The notes under the pieces: model-generated
The model's input: the letters and a program-made list of their open reading frames with translations, nothing else
The model's database searches: none
What the model was told of the DNA's origin: nothing
Program-made: the position numbers and the translations under genes
Source of the DNA: Arachidicoccus terrestris
Lineage (GTDB): Bacteria; Bacteroidota; Bacteroidia; Chitinophagales; Chitinophagaceae
Direction: 5' to 3'
DNA length: 64,000 nucleotides
Assembly (NCBI RefSeq): GCF_020042345.1
Contig: NZ_CP083387.1
Span: 1,860,001 to 1,924,000, forward strand
Shown: in pieces, positions 44,800 through 54,076 of the stretch
How the letters are laid out: every line of letters begins with the position of its first letter
Numbering within the stretch: the stretch's first letter is position 1

Positions 44800-46899
44800 T
44801 TAATCAATCGGTTTTAGCCAGAGTGCGGCACCTCCTCCGGGGGCAAGATGCATATTCAGCTTTGAGGCATGGGTCAGTTCCAATTTCTCCACGACATAAT
44901 CTGTCGCCTGATGATCCGCATCAGGACCGTCTTTAAAAATTGTTGCCGCGTATTTTTTCCCTTTCGGCAAAAACGCACAATCAATCGAAATATCACGCTG
45001 GCTCCAGTTTGTCATTGCGCCTATGAACCATTGTTCATCACTGCGTTTAGCAATAACCGCATAATTACCCAAAGAAGCACTTAGCACCTTCGTATCGTTA
45101 AAGGTCGTCGGTACCCGTGAAAGATAACTGAGGACATCAGGGTACTTTTCATACACACTGGGCGCGTCACAAAGCATTGCCAGCGGTTGATCAAAAACGA
45201 CATACATGGCCAGTTCATGGCACCTTGTTCCCATCGCAGAGGGAAGCCCTTCTCCTATTGGCCTGAAAGAGGCTCTGGTTTTATTACGCATGGCTCCAGA
45301 CGTATAGTCTATGGGGCCTGCCAGCATTCGGATAAAGGGAACTGTCAGGTGATGCCCGGGATTGGCCGTCGTATCCCACTTATCACATTCTGCTCCTCTA
45401 ACAGCCTCATAATTGATAATATTAGGATAAGTTCTTTCCAGTCCTGAGGGCTTTGTGCATCCATGAAAATCAACCAGCAAATGCCGCTTCGCCGCCTGCT
45501 GAGCTATTGATTCCATCCACGCTGACGCAACCTGATCATCTCTGTCAAAAAAGTCTACTTTTAGCCCCGCGATCCCGAGACCTGCCAGATAATCCATGTT
45601 GCCGGGTAGGTCTTTAAGTAATGAACTGGCAACGCACCAGAGAAATACACCTACATGTTTCGATCTTGCCCGGCGGATAACTTGACGAATATCAATTTTG
45701 GGATTAGGTTTTTGTATGTCATAGACATTGGACCATCCGGCGTCAATCATCAGGTACTCCAGATCATGCTTAGCGGCAAAGTCAACATAGTAATTGTATA
45801 GGGCAGTATTGCGGTTATCCATACCTGAAGGCATATTCACACCCGGCAATATGGCATCATGCCACCACTCCCAGGTAGCTTTTCCGGGTCTGATCCAATG
45901 TGTATCAGGCAATCTGTTCGGTTCGGACAACAGGTAAATCAACTTATTGGTCAGCAAACTCCGGTCATCGTCTGTCGCGATAATGACTCTCCAGGGAAAT
46001 TTATGATGACCGGCCGTTTTGGCGATATAATTCTGCCGGTCCTTTACAACCGAAACAAAATTGCCCCAGCTACCCATAGCGGTAGTTTTAGGATAAGAAG
46101 CCCAATAACCGGACAGTAGTTCTCCTTTCCGTTGAAGATACATGCCTGGATAGGCCCGAACATCCGCCTCAGCGATGACGATCCGGCATTCAGGCTGTGT
46201 TACTGTAAACAGCGCAGGAGTGATGGCATGCAGGCTGTCCGGAATCGCCCTTACTGAGCTATATTGTTGATAGGGCAGTTCCCAGGCCGTCAGATTATTG
46301 GTCATGGCAATATCAGCGGTAACCTCTCCGGGCAGCCTAAAATCGGCCTGTTCCCCGATAATGGTTAACGAATCTGCTGACTTTGTTTTAAAGCGGTATG
46401 CAATGCCTTGATCATAGGCTCTGAAAATCACATCGAAGTCACTTTCAAAATGTATGGTCAATTCATTATAACGTTCTGCGAGATGGTCAAAATCCCCATA
46501 AACGGGATAAGCTATTGTATCAACTTCTCTATAAGCTGTGTTAAGAACCTGTTCATGGCTACCCAATACCCTGGAAGGTAATTTCAGGCTGATGGCAGGA
46601 GAACTGGCGACTTTGCGGTTCTTGTAGAAGAGCTTCCAGGAAATAGCATCTCGTGTTTCAATTGAAAGCCTGTACATCTTGTCAGGGGACTGAAGTTCGA
46701 GGTGTTTTGCTTGAACTTTATTTTTTGATCCATCCTTGGCAATTCCCGCGGCATTTGACTGAATGACCACAGCCAGCAAAGCCGCTACCAGGCAAAGTAT
46801 CCGATATCCAGATAAACATGAATGGGTTTGCCGCATATATAAAACCGGCACTGCGAACATTGACTCACTCTTTTGCTGTCTCTTAATCAAATACTTCAT
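44800..46899 (-). CDS. Glycoside hydrolase family 97, retaining type
   Basis: 699 aa from ATG 46899; ATG 46836 (MRQTHSCLSGYRILCLV) gives a cleaner signal peptide. The N-terminal beta-sandwich begins QSPDKMYRLSIETRDAISW, typical of GH97. The barrel contains YLMIDAGWSNVYD, LGIAGLKVDFFDRDDQ and NYEAVRGAE. GH97 divides into inverting alpha-glucosidases (SusB, with Gly at the nucleophile position) and retaining alpha-galactosidases with Asp. KVD (Asp449 in 46899 numbering) places this enzyme with the retaining group. It starts 12 bases before the end of the galM gene's neighbour and is probably co-transcribed with galM. Confidence 0.9.
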   Translation of the reverse strand: MKYLIKRQQKSESMFAVPVLYMRQTHSCLSGYRILCLVAALLAVVIQSNAAGIAKDGSKNKVQAKHLELQSPDKMYRLSIETRDAISWKLFYKNRKVASSPAISLKLPSRVLGSHEQVLNTAYREVDTIAYPVYGDFDHLAERYNELTIHFESDFDVIFRAYDQGIAYRFKTKSADSLTIIGEQADFRLPGEVTADIAMTNNLTAWELPYQQYSSVRAIPDSLHAITPALFTVTQPECRIVIAEADVRAYPGMYLQRKGELLSGYWASYPKTTAMGSWGNFVSVVKDRQNYIAKTAGHHKFPWRVIIATDDDRSLLTNKLIYLLSEPNRLPDTHWIRPGKATWEWWHDAILPGVNMPSGMDNRNTALYNYYVDFAAKHDLEYLMIDAGWSNVYDIQKPNPKIDIRQVIRRARSKHVGVFLWCVASSLLKDLPGNMDYLAGLGIAGLKVDFFDRDDQVASAWMESIAQQAAKRHLLVDFHGCTKPSGLERTYPNIINYEAVRGAECDKWDTTANPGHHLTVPFIRMLAGPIDYTSGAMRNKTRASFRPIGEGLPSAMGTRCHELAMYVVFDQPLAMLCDAPSVYEKYPDVLSYLSRVPTTFNDTKVLSASLGNYAVIAKRSDEQWFIGAMTNWSQRDISIDCAFLPKGKKYAATIFKDGPDADHQATDYVVEKLELTHASKLNMHLAPGGGAALWLKPID

Positions 46900-46911
46900 A
46901 ATTACTTTTCC

Positions 46912-48057
46912 TCATTTTTGTTTAACAACAGAAAACGTGTATGTTATATATTCGAGATACGGTTTGTCAACATCAATAATTGCGGGCGGGAAAGAAGGCT
47001 GGTTCGGACTATCGGGGTAATACTGACATTCCAGAGCCACCCCGTCAAAGGGTTTATAAGCACATCCGGCATGACCCGGCAGACGGCTGTACAGACGGTC
47101 TCCTGTATAGACTAACAGGCCGGGATAACTCGTCCGGACTTCCAATTTTCTTCCCGAATGGTCACACACAAGCTGGCAGGCAAGGGATTCATCTGTCTTC
47201 AGCAGCTCAAAACAAGTGTTTAACCCCCCAACATTACCGGCATCCTCCTCCAAATGTGTCATACGGCAATTCTCCTTCGGTTTACCGCCCGATAATCTGC
47301 CGCCAGGCATCCCTGCCTGCTGCGTTCTCCTGTCTAAACATTGATCTGCGATCAGGCCTGAAATCTGCTCCTTACGCACAGAGATCTTCCGTCCTGTCGG
47401 GATATAGTCGGTACCGGCTTCCAGAATCTTATCTGCTTCAATCTGCAATCTGTGATCCAGGCAGTTTTTGTGGCCACCAAAGGATCCGGATGCACCAGAC
47501 AGATTAAAATAACTGTGATTGGTCAGATTCAGAATCCCCTTACGGTCTGAGCATGCTTCATAGATAATATGTAAGCTATCCTCTTTCTCCCCCCAACAAT
47601 AGGATACTTTTAGTTGCAAGTTACCTGGGAAACCTCCGTTACTATGTTTGTCCGCTAAACAAAATACCAGTTTCGCCGCAGCCCCCTCTTTAGACAATTC
47701 CGATACCTGAAAAACCTGATGATCAAAACCTGCGGCTCCGCTATGATTACTATGAAGGCCTTCATTTGCTTCTAACCTCCAGACCTGTTGATCCAATGTA
47801 AATCTGGCATTTGAAATTCTATTGGCGAACCGGCCAATTGTAGCTCCCATAAAACTCTGGTCCTCCAGATAGGCTTTCAGTGAATCAAAACCCAAAATAA
47901 CATCATCCAATCGCCCCTTCTTATCCGGTACTCTGGCGGCTACGACCCTCGCTCCATAATTAGTTAATTTAACAACACTTCCGGCTGAATTAGTGAGTGT
48001 AAACAAATACACCGGTTGAGCACAATAAGTTCCCCAGCGTTCCTTTCTTACTTGCAT
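46912..48057 (-). CDS. galM: Aldose 1-epimerase (galactose mutarotase)
   Basis: 381 aa, interconverts alpha and beta anomers of galactose or glucose. Blocks: LTNYGARVVAARVPDKKGR, MGATIGRFANRISNARF, LHSNHSGAAGFDHQVF, LTNHSYFNLSG (catalytic His), and a C-terminal VALECQYYPDSPNQPSFPP. An inserted stretch around residues 240-270 (RTQQAGMPGGRLSGGKPKEN) is unusual. No signal peptide, so cytoplasmic. It lies eight bases from susD and 13 from GH97, inside one operon. It would convert anomers released by the retaining galactosidases and taken up by the symporter. Confidence 0.93.
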   Translation of the reverse strand: MQVRKERWGTYCAQPVYLFTLTNSAGSVVKLTNYGARVVAARVPDKKGRLDDVILGFDSLKAYLEDQSFMGATIGRFANRISNARFTLDQQVWRLEANEGLHSNHSGAAGFDHQVFQVSELSKEGAAAKLVFCLADKHSNGGFPGNLQLKVSYCWGEKEDSLHIIYEACSDRKGILNLTNHSYFNLSGASGSFGGHKNCLDHRLQIEADKILEAGTDYIPTGRKISVRKEQISGLIADQCLDRRTQQAGMPGGRLSGGKPKENCRMTHLEEDAGNVGGLNTCFELLKTDESLACQLVCDHSGRKLEVRTSYPGLLVYTGDRLYSRLPGHAGCAYKPFDGVALECQYYPDSPNQPSFPPAIIDVDKPYLEYITYTFSVVKQK

Positions 48058-48064
48058 AGTTTGT

Positions 48065-49621
48065 CTAATGATTATAGCCCGGGTTCTGATCCGTATCTGG
48101 GATATCCGTATTTTGAAGTATTTCTGTTAAAGGAATCGGATATAACTGGTTATAAGCTTGTATTGTGCCACTTTCTTTAGCCCACTTATTTCTAGATTTA
48201 ATCAATTCTACAAATTTTCCGGAGCGGATTAAATCCATTCTCCGCCAGCCCTCAAAACATAGTTCGCGCATCCTTTCATCCAACACCTCTTTTCGGAACT
48301 GTTCCTGATTCATAGCGGCACTCCACCGGTCCGCCTCAGGCAAGGTGCCTCCAAATGCGCGCCTGCGAATCTGGTCATTGACAATTTGCACGGCTTCAGC
48401 AGTCTTTCCAGTCTCATTGAGACACTCTGCGTAGTTCAATAAAATATCAGCGTATCTGAGATAGAACACGTCTTTTCCTGAATACCAGAAACTCAACGAT
48501 CCCTGTGTTCTCGGGTCCTCATACTTCTTGACGTGGGGATCCAGTTCATCACCACCAAAGCCTGCCGGAATGGTAGGATGTATGCTATCCTTATAGGTAA
48601 AGTCGTAACGGATGCTCGCGTCTTTTCTCAAGTCGCCGGTTTCCCATATTCCGCCATCCTTTGCATCGCTATAACAGTACTTGGTCGGCACAAGCAAGTC
48701 ATACCCTCCGAAATAACAATTACCATCAATATTGGCCAGCGCGCGCGATCCCATCTGCCACTGGATCTGGTTATTATCCGGATACACATTATTAAACTGA
48801 AATTCATAAATAGATTCCGTGGAATTCGGCTTTGTGGGATCGAAAAGATCTGCGAAGTTCGCCACCAGCTGATACTTATGTGAATCGATAACCTGTTTAA
48901 AATATCCGGCGGCTTTTTCATAATCTCTGAACCCGGAAGAGTCCGGGGCGTATAGATACACTTTCCCCAAAAGTGAAAGTGCCGCGTATTTAGTAATATT
49001 CTTCTTATCCGCCTGCGTTTCCGGCAAATTTTCCACTGCCGTTAAAAGATCAGCGGTTATCTGTGTATAAATATCCTTTAGCGGCTGCCTGCCAGTGCCA
49101 AGTTCTGTTAGTCTGGCAGCATCTACAATTGGAATACGTCCCCAGTACTGTGTCAGCTCGAACATCATCGCAGCCCTGATAAAACTCGCTTCTCCCAACA
49201 ATTCCTTTCGTTTCGTTTCATTGGAGGCATCCTTAAGATTCTCCAGTGCAAAGACCGCCTGTGCCGCGGCCGCCACGATGGGCCAACGGGGATTCCACTG
49301 CCCCGTTAAGGCATTATTGCTAGAAGCAAGATAACTCCCATATTTATCCAACGCTGACTGGTCAGGATCGGTCATCACCTGATAAGCCCCTTGCTGCGTT
49401 TCATCTGTCCCTAATTGAAAAACAAATCCCCCTCTGTCTTTGTGTATATTACGCCAATTTGTCAACAGCCCCGATAACAATGGTTCAATATTCTCCAATT
49501 TTGCGTAAACCTGTTCCTGTGTCAAAGCTGTCTGCGGCTCCCTGTCCAAAAACTTATTACAGGAAATACAACCCAGCAGCAACACAAGCAACACACTATA
49601 CCGAACTATAAATCGTTTCAT
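48065..49621 (-). CDS. SusD/RagB-family glycan-binding lipoprotein
   Basis: Surface lipoprotein that caps the SusC channel and binds oligosaccharide. From ATG 49621 the protein is 518 aa: a signal with lipobox (LLLGCISC), then NKFLDREPQTALTQEQVY, SusD-type TPR helices, and a C-terminal SusD block (VLDERMRELCFEGWRRMDLIRSG and YPIPLTEILQN). A GTG two codons upstream is the only other start. It follows susC by 25 bases, the normal order. Ligand specificity cannot be read from sequence. Confidence 0.96.
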   Translation of the reverse strand: MKRFIVRYSVLLVLLLGCISCNKFLDREPQTALTQEQVYAKLENIEPLLSGLLTNWRNIHKDRGGFVFQLGTDETQQGAYQVMTDPDQSALDKYGSYLASSNNALTGQWNPRWPIVAAAAQAVFALENLKDASNETKRKELLGEASFIRAAMMFELTQYWGRIPIVDAARLTELGTGRQPLKDIYTQITADLLTAVENLPETQADKKNITKYAALSLLGKVYLYAPDSSGFRDYEKAAGYFKQVIDSHKYQLVANFADLFDPTKPNSTESIYEFQFNNVYPDNNQIQWQMGSRALANIDGNCYFGGYDLLVPTKYCYSDAKDGGIWETGDLRKDASIRYDFTYKDSIHPTIPAGFGGDELDPHVKKYEDPRTQGSLSFWYSGKDVFYLRYADILLNYAECLNETGKTAEAVQIVNDQIRRRAFGGTLPEADRWSAAMNQEQFRKEVLDERMRELCFEGWRRMDLIRSGKFVELIKSRNKWAKESGTIQAYNQLYPIPLTEILQNTDIPDTDQNPGYNH

Positions 49622-49646
49622 GATCACATGTTTAAATTTAATTGAA

Positions 49647-52600
49647 TTAGAACGAAAGATTTATCCCGACTACAACCGATTTGAAATTGGGATAGTCATC
49701 ACCTGTCTCCGGATCAAAGCCCTTGTCTTTTGTCCATAATAGCAGATTGGTGCCTGAAACATACAAGCGAAGCCTGTCTAAAAAAGAGGGCCTCAACTTT
49801 TGATCGAAAGTATAAGATATCGTGCAGTTCGAGAGCCGGAGAAAAGAAGCATCCTGAACGCCCAGGTCCACATTGCCATAGGAATAGACGGATTCTCCAT
49901 AGGCGACTCTGGGGATAAGCGTGTTCGTATTTTCCGGTGTCCACCTGTCAAGCAGATCTCCGGAAGCGGCGCTCATCCCTGTTGATCCGATCAGGCTATT
50001 ATATAAATAACTGATCCTTTTTGCGCCGTGAGAATAATTAAAAAATGCATTCAACGCCCATCCCTTATAACTCAATGTGGTTCCGAATCCGCCATAATAT
50101 TTGGGATCTAGAGTGCCTACTACAGATCTGTCATTATCATCTATAATATTATTGCCATCCAGATCTACCGGGATAATGTCTCCGGGGCGAATCGTCCGGC
50201 CACCAAAGTCGATATCTTTAATGGCATCCATATCTGACTGTTGTGCAATTTTTTTAAATTTATACAGATAGATGGCGTTTACAGGCTCTCCTAGAAACAG
50301 ATTGCCCGTCGGCTGAATTTCAACGCCTGTATATCCACCTTTGTTATATATCGCATCAACGTCAGCATACAGTTCCGTTACTTTATTCTTCGATGAGGAT
50401 ACGGAGAAATTCACATTCCAGTTTAGCCCGCTGCCTCTTAAAATCGCATAATCAAATGAAAACTCAAGGCCCTTGTTAGTCAGTTCTCCGACATTGGCTA
50501 CTGTATTAGTGAATCCCGTTACAGTAGACAAAGTTTTGTTCATCAACAGATTGCTGTTATTGATTTTAAAATAATCGAAAGAGGCATTCAGGCGGTTATC
50601 AATAAAGCTCATATCCAGGCCAAGGTTTAACTGCTTCTGTCTTTCCCACTGTAAATCAGGGTTTCCCAGACGTCCATCAGACACATATACAAACTGTCCG
50701 TTGGTAGTGGTCGGACGGTATAAGCTATACATAGCATAATCAGGAATATTCTGGTTACCAGCAATCCCATAACCTGCTTTAAACTTAAGCTGTTCTACCC
50801 AATTCACATTTTTCATAAAGTCCTCTTTTGCCATATCCCAGGCTACAGCTACGGAAGGAAACGTCCCCCATTTATGATCCGGGCCGAATTTGGAAGATCC
50901 GTCAAAGCGTAAGGTTGCCGTCGCAAAATACCTCTGATCATAGTTATAGTCCGCTCTCGCATAAAAGGACAATAACGAAGTGGTTACAAAATCTGACGCT
51001 AACACCGTCTGATCTTTTGAATAAGCACCATTCAGGAATTTATAGCCAAAATCATCATTGGGAAACCCATGCGCCTGAATATCATTGTAATTACTCGTAT
51101 TTTTCTGAACCGACATCCCGCCCAATAAGTTGAGACGATGGGCGCCCAAATGCATGTCATACGTGGCTGTGTTATCCCATTGCAGGTTCGTGGTCTCACT
51201 TTTATAATGTTCTGCGCTGCCATGATAACTGTTGCGTAAGTCCTGTCCGGTATGCGCCGGTATGTATTTATACTGTTGTTGATTGATGTTATCTATAGAA
51301 AACGTGGAGCGCAGATCCAGATTGTGCACTGGTGTAATGGAAATATAGCTGCTTGATAAAAGGCGTGTCAGATATTGTTTGTTCAGGATATTGAGGCTTA
51401 GTAAGGGATTAAATTGATCCTGATTTTTAACATCAGCCCATTTAAGATAAGCTAAGTCAGTAGTATCGATGGCCAAAAGCGGATTGGCGCCCAATGCAGC
51501 ACTAAATACGCTTCCATCAACTATGTTCTCGGTTGTCTTCGAAAATGTTGTATGGGTTCCCACTTTTAACCATGATTTTACTTTCTGTTCCAGGTTAATG
51601 CGCCCGCTGTATCTCTGATAGTCAGATTTCTGCATCAGCCCGTTCTGATCTGTATAATTGAGGCTTATCAGGTACGTTCCTTTATCCGTGCCGCCGGAAA
51701 AACCAATCGTATGATTTTGCTTGACGCCCGTTCTGGTCACGCGGTCCAACCAGTTATAGGAATCGCCATTTTTATAAGCTTCCAGCTCATATGCGCCAAA
51801 AGCGACCGAGCTATCACTTAAAAGATAACGATTGATATAATCCTGACGATCGGCTCCCGGATTTTTATCGATATAGGCATTCGCATATGCATCTACCCGT
51901 AAATCAAATATATCATGGCCATCCATCAGGTCTAACTTCTTACTAAAAGAATCCCAGCCTACCCAGCCATCATAGGTTATTTTCCCCTCGCCACGGTGCC
52001 CTGCCTTTGTCGTTACCAAAACGACACCGTTTGCCCCTCTTGAACCATAGATAGCCGTAGCGGAAGCGTCTTTTAAAACAGTGACACTTTCAATTTCATC
52101 CGGGTTAAGGGTATTAAATCCGCCATCTATAATAGTGCCATCTACAACAAAGATAGGGTTTGTGCCATATTGAATGGAATTGATGCCACGTATCTGAATG
52201 CTAGCTCCACTTCCGGGCTGGGCACTGGACTTAACATATACCCCGGGCAATTTTCCCTGTATCGCCTGATTGATATCTGTTGTCGGTGTAGCAGCTATTT
52301 GATCCGCTGAGATCGTCGCCACGGCGCCCGTCAGATCACTTTTCTTCATGATTGCCCCGGCTACCACGACAACATCCATTGTCGCCGCCGTAGGCACCAT
52401 AGCTACATTCAATTCTTTATTACTGCCTACAGGCCGTTCGATACGCTCAAAGCCGATATACGCAAACACTAATGTATCAGTGCTATTCACTACTAATTGG
52501 TAATGACCCCGGGCATTAGTAATAGCGCCCTTTGAGGTTTGTTTTACAGTTACCGAAGCACCATCTATCGGCAGCCCCGTTTCGGCACTGGTAACTGTAC

Positions 52601-52730
52601 CACTGATAGTCACATTTGTCTGTGCCTGAGCAGCAAAAGCAAACAACAGAGAGCTGAACAGCAACCAACAATTTCGCCTGAGAGCCCTTATCGGAAGCTT
52701 GCTTTTACACACGTTGCCCATATTTTTCAT
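49647..52730 (-). CDS. SusC/RagA TonB-linked outer-membrane transporter
   Basis: 1027 aa. Signal peptide (LLFSSLLFAFAAQA-Q), then a carboxypeptidase-like regulatory domain (VTISGTVTSAETGLPIDGASV), a plug with LQGKLPGVYV-type text (AIQGKLPGVYVKSSAQPGSG, IQIRGINSI), the DPNEIES-like segment LNPDEIESVTVLKDASATAI, and a 22-strand barrel ending VVVGINLSF. No N-terminal STN/secretin domain is present, so it is not linked to an anti-sigma factor. It imports oligosaccharide with the adjacent SusD. Promoter elements lie in the 435-base region shared with a divergent AraC gene. Confidence 0.97.
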   Translation of the reverse strand: MKNMGNVCKSKLPIRALRRNCWLLFSSLLFAFAAQAQTNVTISGTVTSAETGLPIDGASVTVKQTSKGAITNARGHYQLVVNSTDTLVFAYIGFERIERPVGSNKELNVAMVPTAATMDVVVVAGAIMKKSDLTGAVATISADQIAATPTTDINQAIQGKLPGVYVKSSAQPGSGASIQIRGINSIQYGTNPIFVVDGTIIDGGFNTLNPDEIESVTVLKDASATAIYGSRGANGVVLVTTKAGHRGEGKITYDGWVGWDSFSKKLDLMDGHDIFDLRVDAYANAYIDKNPGADRQDYINRYLLSDSSVAFGAYELEAYKNGDSYNWLDRVTRTGVKQNHTIGFSGGTDKGTYLISLNYTDQNGLMQKSDYQRYSGRINLEQKVKSWLKVGTHTTFSKTTENIVDGSVFSAALGANPLLAIDTTDLAYLKWADVKNQDQFNPLLSLNILNKQYLTRLLSSSYISITPVHNLDLRSTFSIDNINQQQYKYIPAHTGQDLRNSYHGSAEHYKSETTNLQWDNTATYDMHLGAHRLNLLGGMSVQKNTSNYNDIQAHGFPNDDFGYKFLNGAYSKDQTVLASDFVTTSLLSFYARADYNYDQRYFATATLRFDGSSKFGPDHKWGTFPSVAVAWDMAKEDFMKNVNWVEQLKFKAGYGIAGNQNIPDYAMYSLYRPTTTNGQFVYVSDGRLGNPDLQWERQKQLNLGLDMSFIDNRLNASFDYFKINNSNLLMNKTLSTVTGFTNTVANVGELTNKGLEFSFDYAILRGSGLNWNVNFSVSSSKNKVTELYADVDAIYNKGGYTGVEIQPTGNLFLGEPVNAIYLYKFKKIAQQSDMDAIKDIDFGGRTIRPGDIIPVDLDGNNIIDDNDRSVVGTLDPKYYGGFGTTLSYKGWALNAFFNYSHGAKRISYLYNSLIGSTGMSAASGDLLDRWTPENTNTLIPRVAYGESVYSYGNVDLGVQDASFLRLSNCTISYTFDQKLRPSFLDRLRLYVSGTNLLLWTKDKGFDPETGDDYPNFKSVVVGINLSF

Positions 52731-52820
52731 GATATAAATTATTAAGTGAGGTAATAATTATCTAAGCCGTTTAACAACTAAAAGAAAATCGTTCAATTAA
52801 AATCTTCAAGGACAGGAAGA

Positions 52821-52828
52821 CAAAACTA
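52821..52828 (-). promoter_or_regulatory. -7 box of the susC promoter
   Basis: On the minus strand TAGTTTTG matches TAnnTTTG, giving a leader of about 85 nt. Confidence 0.45.
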
Positions 52829-52913
52829 CCGTCTTATATTTTACTATAAAATGGATTATTCTTTAAAAAGGATGGACATTTTAATTTTTCAAAAAAAAAA
52901 TACGGATAGTGAA

Positions 52914-52931
52914 TCAATTTTTCAAAATTGA
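52914..52931. promoter_or_regulatory. AT-rich palindrome
   Basis: TCAATTTT-TC-AAAATTGA is a perfect eight-base inverted repeat with a two-base centre, a plausible protein-binding site. Confidence 0.35.
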
Positions 52932-52956
52932 AGATTCCCATGAAAATTCTACCCTA

Positions 52957-52985
52957 TCATATGCGCACACCTATAGCGCATATGA
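52957..52985. promoter_or_regulatory. Perfect inverted repeat, candidate operator
   Basis: TCATATGCGC (52957-52966) and GCGCATATGA (52976-52985) are exact complements separated by nine bases. No T-run follows on either strand, so a terminator is unlikely. It lies between susC and a divergent regulator gene. Confidence 0.45.
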
Positions 52986-53165
52986 CATGAAACATGCTCA
53001 TAGCAAGGAGTTTAGAGAACAGCGATAAAACTAATTTTCCGTAGCTTCAAAAACCGATACTTAATCTATAAACCCGCATACAAAAAAACTTATTTCACCA
53101 CACCATTTTTTTTGTGCATATTTGGTATGTCGGCTGATATCTAAAAAATATAAAATCAGTGAAAT

Positions 53166-54071
53166 ATGCCTACCTCTAAACATACAAAATTCCCATCGTT
53201 GGAAGAAGGCTTTATTGGTCAGAAGCGGATCGTCCTTCCTCCGGATGTTCAAAACAAACAGACATCCAGCAAATTAATCCGACAGTTTTTCATCACCGCC
53301 ATTGGCTATTACCCCAACGCCAAACATCATCAGATTCACCGGGTAGACGGCGCTCCAGATTACATCTTCATTTATTGTGAAACCGGTGAAGGGAGCATCA
53401 AAGTTGAAGGTGTTCAATATCACTTACGTCCAAATACCTATTTTATTATACCCAAAAAGACCGCTCATCAATACAAAAGTAGCGAGGAACAGCCCTGGAC
53501 GATCTATTGGGCACATTTCAACGGTACAATTGCCGGTACTTTGTTCAAACGTGGGCTGGGGCCAGAAAAAGGACTCCAGCTCCAGTCCTTTGCATTTAAT
53601 GAGCAGATTTTCGAATTATTTGACCAAACAATTTCCATGTTGGAGCATAACTATACGACCGCTCAGCTTGAAGTAACAAATTTGAACTTCTTATATTTTA
53701 TCTCCCGTTTTGTCTATCACCAACAAATTAACCATAATCTCTATGATAATGATAATATCAGCGCATCGATAAAATTCATGAAAGAAAATCTTTCCAAATC
53801 CCTCACACTTGACGATCTGGCAAAAAGATCCGGCCTTTCCGCGTCCCATTTTGCCTTATTATTCAAAAAGAAGATGGGTATTGCGCCTATACACTATTTC
53901 AATCAGCTTAAGATTCAGAAGTCCTGCCAATACCTTTACTTTACCACGTCTTCCATAAAAGTGATCTGTTATGAGCTGGGATTCGAGGATCCCTACTATT
54001 TTTCCAGACTGTTTAAAAAATGCATGGGCGTATCACCCTACCACTATAGAAAGACACATAATCCTGCGTAG
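53166..54071 (+). CDS. AraC-family regulator with cupin sensor domain (paralogue A2)
   Basis: 301 aa. Cupin half: FITAIGYYPNAKHHQIHRVDG, FIYCETGEGSIKVEG, YFIIPKKTAHQYKSSEEQPW, TIYWAHFNGT. AraC half: LDDLAKRSGLSASHFALLFKKKMG and IKVICYELGFEDPYYFSRLFKKCMG. Being divergent from susC, it is the most likely direct activator of the susC-susD-galM operon. Its stop is five bases from the stop of the convergent regulator at 54077. Confidence 0.94.
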   Translation: MPTSKHTKFPSLEEGFIGQKRIVLPPDVQNKQTSSKLIRQFFITAIGYYPNAKHHQIHRVDGAPDYIFIYCETGEGSIKVEGVQYHLRPNTYFIIPKKTAHQYKSSEEQPWTIYWAHFNGTIAGTLFKRGLGPEKGLQLQSFAFNEQIFELFDQTISMLEHNYTTAQLEVTNLNFLYFISRFVYHQQINHNLYDNDNISASIKFMKENLSKSLTLDDLAKRSGLSASHFALLFKKKMGIAPIHYFNQLKIQKSCQYLYFTTSSIKVICYELGFEDPYYFSRLFKKCMGVSPYHYRKTHNPA

Positions 54072-54076
54072 ACCGA

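Larger units (their letters stand above)
52731..53165. other. Divergent control region, susC / AraC
   Basis: 435 bases with a susC-side -7 box (52821-52828), an AT-rich palindrome (52914-52931), a longer inverted repeat (52957-52985), and an AraC-side near-consensus promoter (TTTC 53093-53096, CATATTTG 53117-53124, 20 bases apart). No gene. Confidence 0.6.

Noticed and set aside
46980-47507. 175-aa plus-strand frame
   Set aside because: Antisense to galM; Pro/Arg/His-rich shadow translation.
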